Assembly (NCBI GenBank): GCA_934661375.1
Contig: CAKUJH010000013.1
Span: 20,948 to 84,947 of the forward strand
Reading direction: 5' to 3'
DNA length: 64,000 nucleotides
Source of the DNA: an uncultured Victivallales bacterium
Lineage (GTDB): Bacteria > Verrucomicrobiota > Lentisphaeria > Victivallales > UBA1829
The translations under genes and the position numbers were made by a program. Each line of letters starts with the position of its first letter. The stretch's first letter is position 1. The notes below the pieces were generated by a model. The model was not told where the DNA came from, did no database searches, and was given only the letters and a program-made list of their open reading frames with translations. Positions 60,038 through 64,000 of the stretch are shown piece by piece.

Positions 60038-62150
60038 CTTTTCGTGCCTGCCGCAGAAAAACAGTTACCCGTTTCCGGAAAGTCTGCAGAGCTTCCTCCT
60101 GCGGTTCCTCCGGAGCATAGCGCAGACGTTCGTAATCCCGGCACAAATCCGACGCGGCAGTTGCGCCGTAAAATTCCATCAGGGATTGATGCGCCGGACG
60201 TTTCCTGCCGGAAACTGCGGCATAACGCCGTTCAAAACGGGCAAAATATTCCGCCAGCCGTTTCCGGTTTCCGGATAGCCCGCCGCGGGAACTGTTCCGA
60301 AGACGGAATTTCCGGCGGATACGGATGACCAGCAGAATACCGGCAATCAGACATACTGCCATGCCGGGAAGAGTCAGGAAACCCCGGAGCAGCAGACGAC
60401 CTCCGCCGGACAGAATATTCATGACCGCCTGGGCAAAATGTCCGCGCCGGACATCGGCAAACAATTGCTGAAACAGCAGTTTCACGGAATCCCCGAAGGC
60501 GGAAAAAGGTTTATCCGAAGCCGTGCGCATGTCTTCCAGAACCTGGTCTGGCGTCAGGTCAACAGCCGTCCAGCATCCGTTCAGGAAAGCCTCGCACCAG
60601 GCGTGAGCATGAGAACTGCGGATCAGATAATATCCGGAAACGGGATTTTTTTCACCGCAGACAAATCCCGTTACATAACGGGCGGGAATTCCGGCGGCAC
60701 GCAGGAGCAGGACTGCGGCACTGGCAAAAAATTCACAATGCCCGGCATGGCTCCGGGTCAGAAAATATTCCAGCGGATCGCCGTCCTTGCCGGAATTGAC
60801 ATTGCGCAGAGTGTACGCGAACCGGCTGAAATAATTCCGCAGAGCAGCGGCTGTTCCGTCTGCCGAACCATCCGCCCCGGCTTCCCGCAGAATCCGCAGC
60901 AGAACCGGACGCAGATGCTCCGGAACGTTCAGCATATACGGAATTTTTTCCGGAGAAGACGGTTCATGCCAGCTGTTTTCCGCCGGCAGAAAATAAAAAG
61001 TGCAGCCGCCGTCCGCGCGCCATTGCCGGAGCGACACCAGTCCCGCGCCGGAAATTTCGCCGGAATCCGCCACCGCATCCAGTGCCGTCAGACTGCCCGG
61101 CGCCGGAATCAGCCCGGAAGTCCGCAGTCCGGCAAAAAACAGTTCCGCTTTTTCCGGCGGTGAACTGCTTTCCCGCACGGTGAAAGTGGTATAGGACACC
61201 AGCCCCGTCCGGCGTTCCGCCGCCAGCTCCGTCCGGACGGAATCCGTTTCATGCCGCAGCCATTGTCCCCGGTCATAAATCTCATATACTCCATAACGCA
61301 GATATTCCGGCGGATGAAGCGCTTTCAGCCGCAGCAGAACGGTATCCCGGAACCGCGCCGATTCCGGCGGCAGCGGCAGGTTCAGGTTCACGGAAGAGGA
61401 CAAGGACTGCGGAGAATGCCGGGAAGGCAGATATTTCTTCATACCGATACGCAGAATGTAGTATTCAACGGCACGCATCAGAGAATCGTTGGCATAGTAA
61501 TACCGTGCCACCGCCAGCGCAAACACCGGAATCAGCAGGAGACATCCGCTCAGCAGCATCATCCGGAAAAACTTGAAACGCCGGGTTCCCGGTTCAAGCC
61601 GAACCGGCATTCCGGCGACGCCGCAGACCGGAATCAACACAGACACCAGAGCCGCCATGCACCAGTAGGTCCCGGCATAATGCCGCAGAGGATAATTCAG
61701 AAACGGCTGCAGGGTATTCGTCAGCCCGCCGGAATTGAACCGGTCGCCGCAAATCGCCATTGCCCCGACCACACAGGCGGCGGTGAATCCCAGACGCAGC
61801 CGGTGCGGCTGAAAGGCACAGCTCAAAGCGGCAAGATAAGTCAGCAGCGGAACCACCAGATTGGAACGCACCAGCAAATCAAACAGCCCGTTGCGCGAAT
61901 CATCAATCACGATCAGCATGTCCGGCAGAATGGTCAGAACCAGCGCAGCGGTAACGCTGTAAATGATGGGACGGTCCCGGTATGGCAAGCCGTTTTTCCG
62001 GAATCCGGCAAATGCCAGCAGAGCCGCGGCAATCAGCACATAAACAGGCGAATCTGTCTTGACCGTATACAGGAACGCCGGCGGCAGAACCAGAGCCGCA
62101 TTCAGCAGGATATTCCGGAAACGATGTGTTTTTTCCGCCGGACAGTTCAC
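60018..62150 (-). CDS. TgpA-like membrane transglutaminase protein
   Basis: 710 aa with a GTG start (GGAGG upstream; four-base overlap with the DUF58 gene). About six N-terminal membrane helices (residues 12-230) resemble the DUF3488/TgpA part. A periplasmic transglutaminase-like core follows, with the triad visible: Cys in AGHCEFFASAAVLLLRAAG at about 470, His in SSHAHAWCEAF and Asp in WTAVDLTPDQ. One more helix (about 595-615) and a charged cytoplasmic tail follow. TgpA-type proteins are peptidoglycan-linked and often essential; the exact reaction is unsettled. It is the last gene of the MoxR-DUF58-TgpA unit. Confidence 0.88.
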   Translation of the reverse strand: MNCPAEKTHRFRNILLNAALVLPPAFLYTVKTDSPVYVLIAAALLAFAGFRKNGLPYRDRPIIYSVTAALVLTILPDMLIVIDDSRNGLFDLLVRSNLVVPLLTYLAALSCAFQPHRLRLGFTAACVVGAMAICGDRFNSGGLTNTLQPFLNYPLRHYAGTYWCMAALVSVLIPVCGVAGMPVRLEPGTRRFKFFRMMLLSGCLLLIPVFALAVARYYYANDSLMRAVEYYILRIGMKKYLPSRHSPQSLSSSVNLNLPLPPESARFRDTVLLRLKALHPPEYLRYGVYEIYDRGQWLRHETDSVRTELAAERRTGLVSYTTFTVRESSSPPEKAELFFAGLRTSGLIPAPGSLTALDAVADSGEISGAGLVSLRQWRADGGCTFYFLPAENSWHEPSSPEKIPYMLNVPEHLRPVLLRILREAGADGSADGTAAALRNYFSRFAYTLRNVNSGKDGDPLEYFLTRSHAGHCEFFASAAVLLLRAAGIPARYVTGFVCGEKNPVSGYYLIRSSHAHAWCEAFLNGCWTAVDLTPDQVLEDMRTASDKPFSAFGDSVKLLFQQLFADVRRGHFAQAVMNILSGGGRLLLRGFLTLPGMAVCLIAGILLVIRIRRKFRLRNSSRGGLSGNRKRLAEYFARFERRYAAVSGRKRPAHQSLMEFYGATAASDLCRDYERLRYAPEEPQEEALQTFRKRVTVFLRQARKEKSSGK

Positions 62151-63501
62151 AGTTCACTCCTCCGGTTCTCCAGAATTTCGGCACTGGACAGCGTTTCCGC
62201 CCATGCCGGGACTTCATCGGGCGGGTCCAGCAGGAACACCCGCAGACTGGTTCCGCGTTTCCGCAATTCCCGGCAGAGTTTTTCCGACTCCGAATCCAGA
62301 TGAAGCAGAATCAGGAAGACCGCCCCCGACGCCGCAATCCGGTTGAGGTCGGCGGCGGCAAGACGGTTGAAACGGTTTTCCGCGCGGGAACATTCCAGCG
62401 AAGACAGCAGATCCAGAAAAGATTCGAAAGTCATCGCACGCCTGCCGGTCCGGAAATGATGAATCTCCGAACCGGAAGCAAAAACCTCCACCGTAAAATT
62501 CTGCGCCGCCAGTGAATGCGCAATGGAAGCCGTCAGCGAAACCGCAGCCTCAAACGGAAGATCCGACGGCTGCAATGAAAACGGTTTGAAGGTGAACATC
62601 TTTTTCAGCACCGTTTTCAGATCACGCGCCGGAGACGGACAGTAATTGTCCAGGACAATGGCGGCGCTGGATTGTTTCTCTTCCTGAAACACCTTTACCA
62701 CCAGACGATTGCGCCGAGCACTCGCGCTCCAGTGAATTTTGCGCGGGTCGTCGCCGGCATGGTATTCGCGGCATCCCAGAAAGTCCAGACTGTCTCCCGC
62801 CGACGGTGTGGAATTCATGCTCTCCTGTCCCTGCAGACGAGCCCCGGACGGCAAGGTCAGACTGCGGAACTGTGTATATGCCGGATGACAGATCAGTTCC
62901 TGCCGAAGCTGTCCGCGCTGGACCGCTTTCATCAGCCGGAACGGGAACACACCTTCCGCATTTGCCGGCGGCAGATCATAAATACCGCGCCGGGTCAGCA
63001 GATACTTCTGCCGGATCACCTGTCCGGAATGCGGCGGCAGACAATACAGCACCGCCGGTTTGTCCAGTGGTTTCAAGGCGGAATGCAGGTTGGAATTGAG
63101 AGCAAAATCCCAGGCGGGCAGGAAGGAATCATTACGGATTTCCGTGCGGATCTCAAACGGGACACCGCATACCGCCCGCGGCGGCGGCAGACGTTCAATC
63201 CGTATCCGGCGCGGAAAAAACAATTTGAACAGTCCATCCAGAAGAAACAGACCCGTCAGCAGCAGGAACAGCAGAAATGCCGGACTGCGGGTCAGCAGCA
63301 AAGCGAAAAAATCCAGCAGGACATACGCCACCAGCAGGACACGTCCCGATGCAGTGAAAAAACGTCCAGCCAGACGATCCAGCCAGCGTGCAGTCTGAAG
63401 GGTCGGTGATACATATTGCTGTTCTGCGCGATTCCGCCGAACCGCATAGGTGTCGGAAAAACTCCAGGAGCGCCGCGATTTTTTCCGCTTCATGGGAAGC
63501 C

Positions 63502-63505
<4 letters not shown>
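62147..63505 (-). CDS. DUF58-domain protein
   Basis: 452 aa. Two membrane helices near residues 55-95 (VLLVAYVLLDFFALLLT, LLFLLLTGLFLLDGLF), a beta domain, then the DUF58 core with DFLGCREYHAGDDPRKIHWS and ARRNRLVVKVFQEEKQ, the family signature. A vWA-like fold follows, with AAIVLDNY. DUF58 proteins pair with MoxR ATPases as putative chaperone or envelope-assembly systems. Overlaps moxR and the transglutaminase gene by four bases on either side. A second ATG four codons in is an alternative start. Confidence 0.9.

Positions 63506-64000
<495 letters not shown>

Overview
The window reads as chromosomal DNA of a Lentisphaerota bacterium, probably close to Victivallis. This is inferred from the dense, mostly unstudied glycoside hydrolases, the type II pseudopilins with the [20 protein letters not shown] start and an H-x9-DG-like tail, and regulators paired with polysaccharide genes. 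No rRNA, tRNA, CRISPR array, transposase or prophage gene was seen. Genes are tightly packed and no gap exceeds 300 bases.

Layout. 1-3.5 kb: end of a GH95 glycosidase and a sialate O-acetylesterase-like esterase. 3.5-7.9 kb: RND efflux adaptor and pump behind a promoter with a palindrome. 7.9-8.9 kb: Dabb protein and acetyltransferase. 9.0-14.5 kb: GntR regulator, pseudopilin, large DUF4838-type secreted protein, and a secreted copy of that protein's last domain. 14.5-20.7 kb (minus): typA, ABC-F, DMT transporter, thiE and a membrane-anchored protein. 20.8-24.5 kb (minus): GH35 beta-galactosidase and a hipBA module with twin operators. 24.5-28.3 kb (minus): ferritin-like protein, queA, glgA and a rhomboid without its catalytic histidine. 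28.5-31.8 kb: sugar isomerase, purQ, and an animal-type UDP-glucose dehydrogenase. 31.8-36.6 kb (minus): uxaB-uxaA-lacI-methyltransferase, a galacturonate/tagaturonate operon with an operator filling its promoter spacer. 36.7-38.4 kb (minus): phosphoethanolamine-transferase-like protein with an (AT)n tract in its coding sequence. 38.7-41.4 kb: uncharacterised glycosidase-like protein. 41.5-46.8 kb (minus): GntR, pseudopilin, DUF4091 protein, GH28. 47.0-60.0 kb (plus): FadR-type regulator broken by one extra G, followed by about 12 kb of co-directional genes (CBM9 protein, LamG protein, pseudopilin, TIM-barrel protein, FG-GAP propeller, PHP phosphoesterase, DapA-like aldolase, two small Cys-rich proteins). 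60.0-64.0 kb (minus): MoxR - DUF58 - transglutaminase operon, cut by the window edge.

How it fits together. Three independent loci repeat one plan: a GntR-superfamily regulator, one pseudopilin, and one or more large carbohydrate-binding or hydrolase-like proteins. This suggests substrate-specific polysaccharide cassettes in which the pseudopilin is a working part. Hexuronate use is represented by GH28 plus UxaB/UxaA. Two simple-sequence tracts (G6 in the FadR-type regulator, (AT)9 in the phosphoethanolamine-transferase-like gene) are candidate on/off switches for a catabolic locus and for the cell surface.
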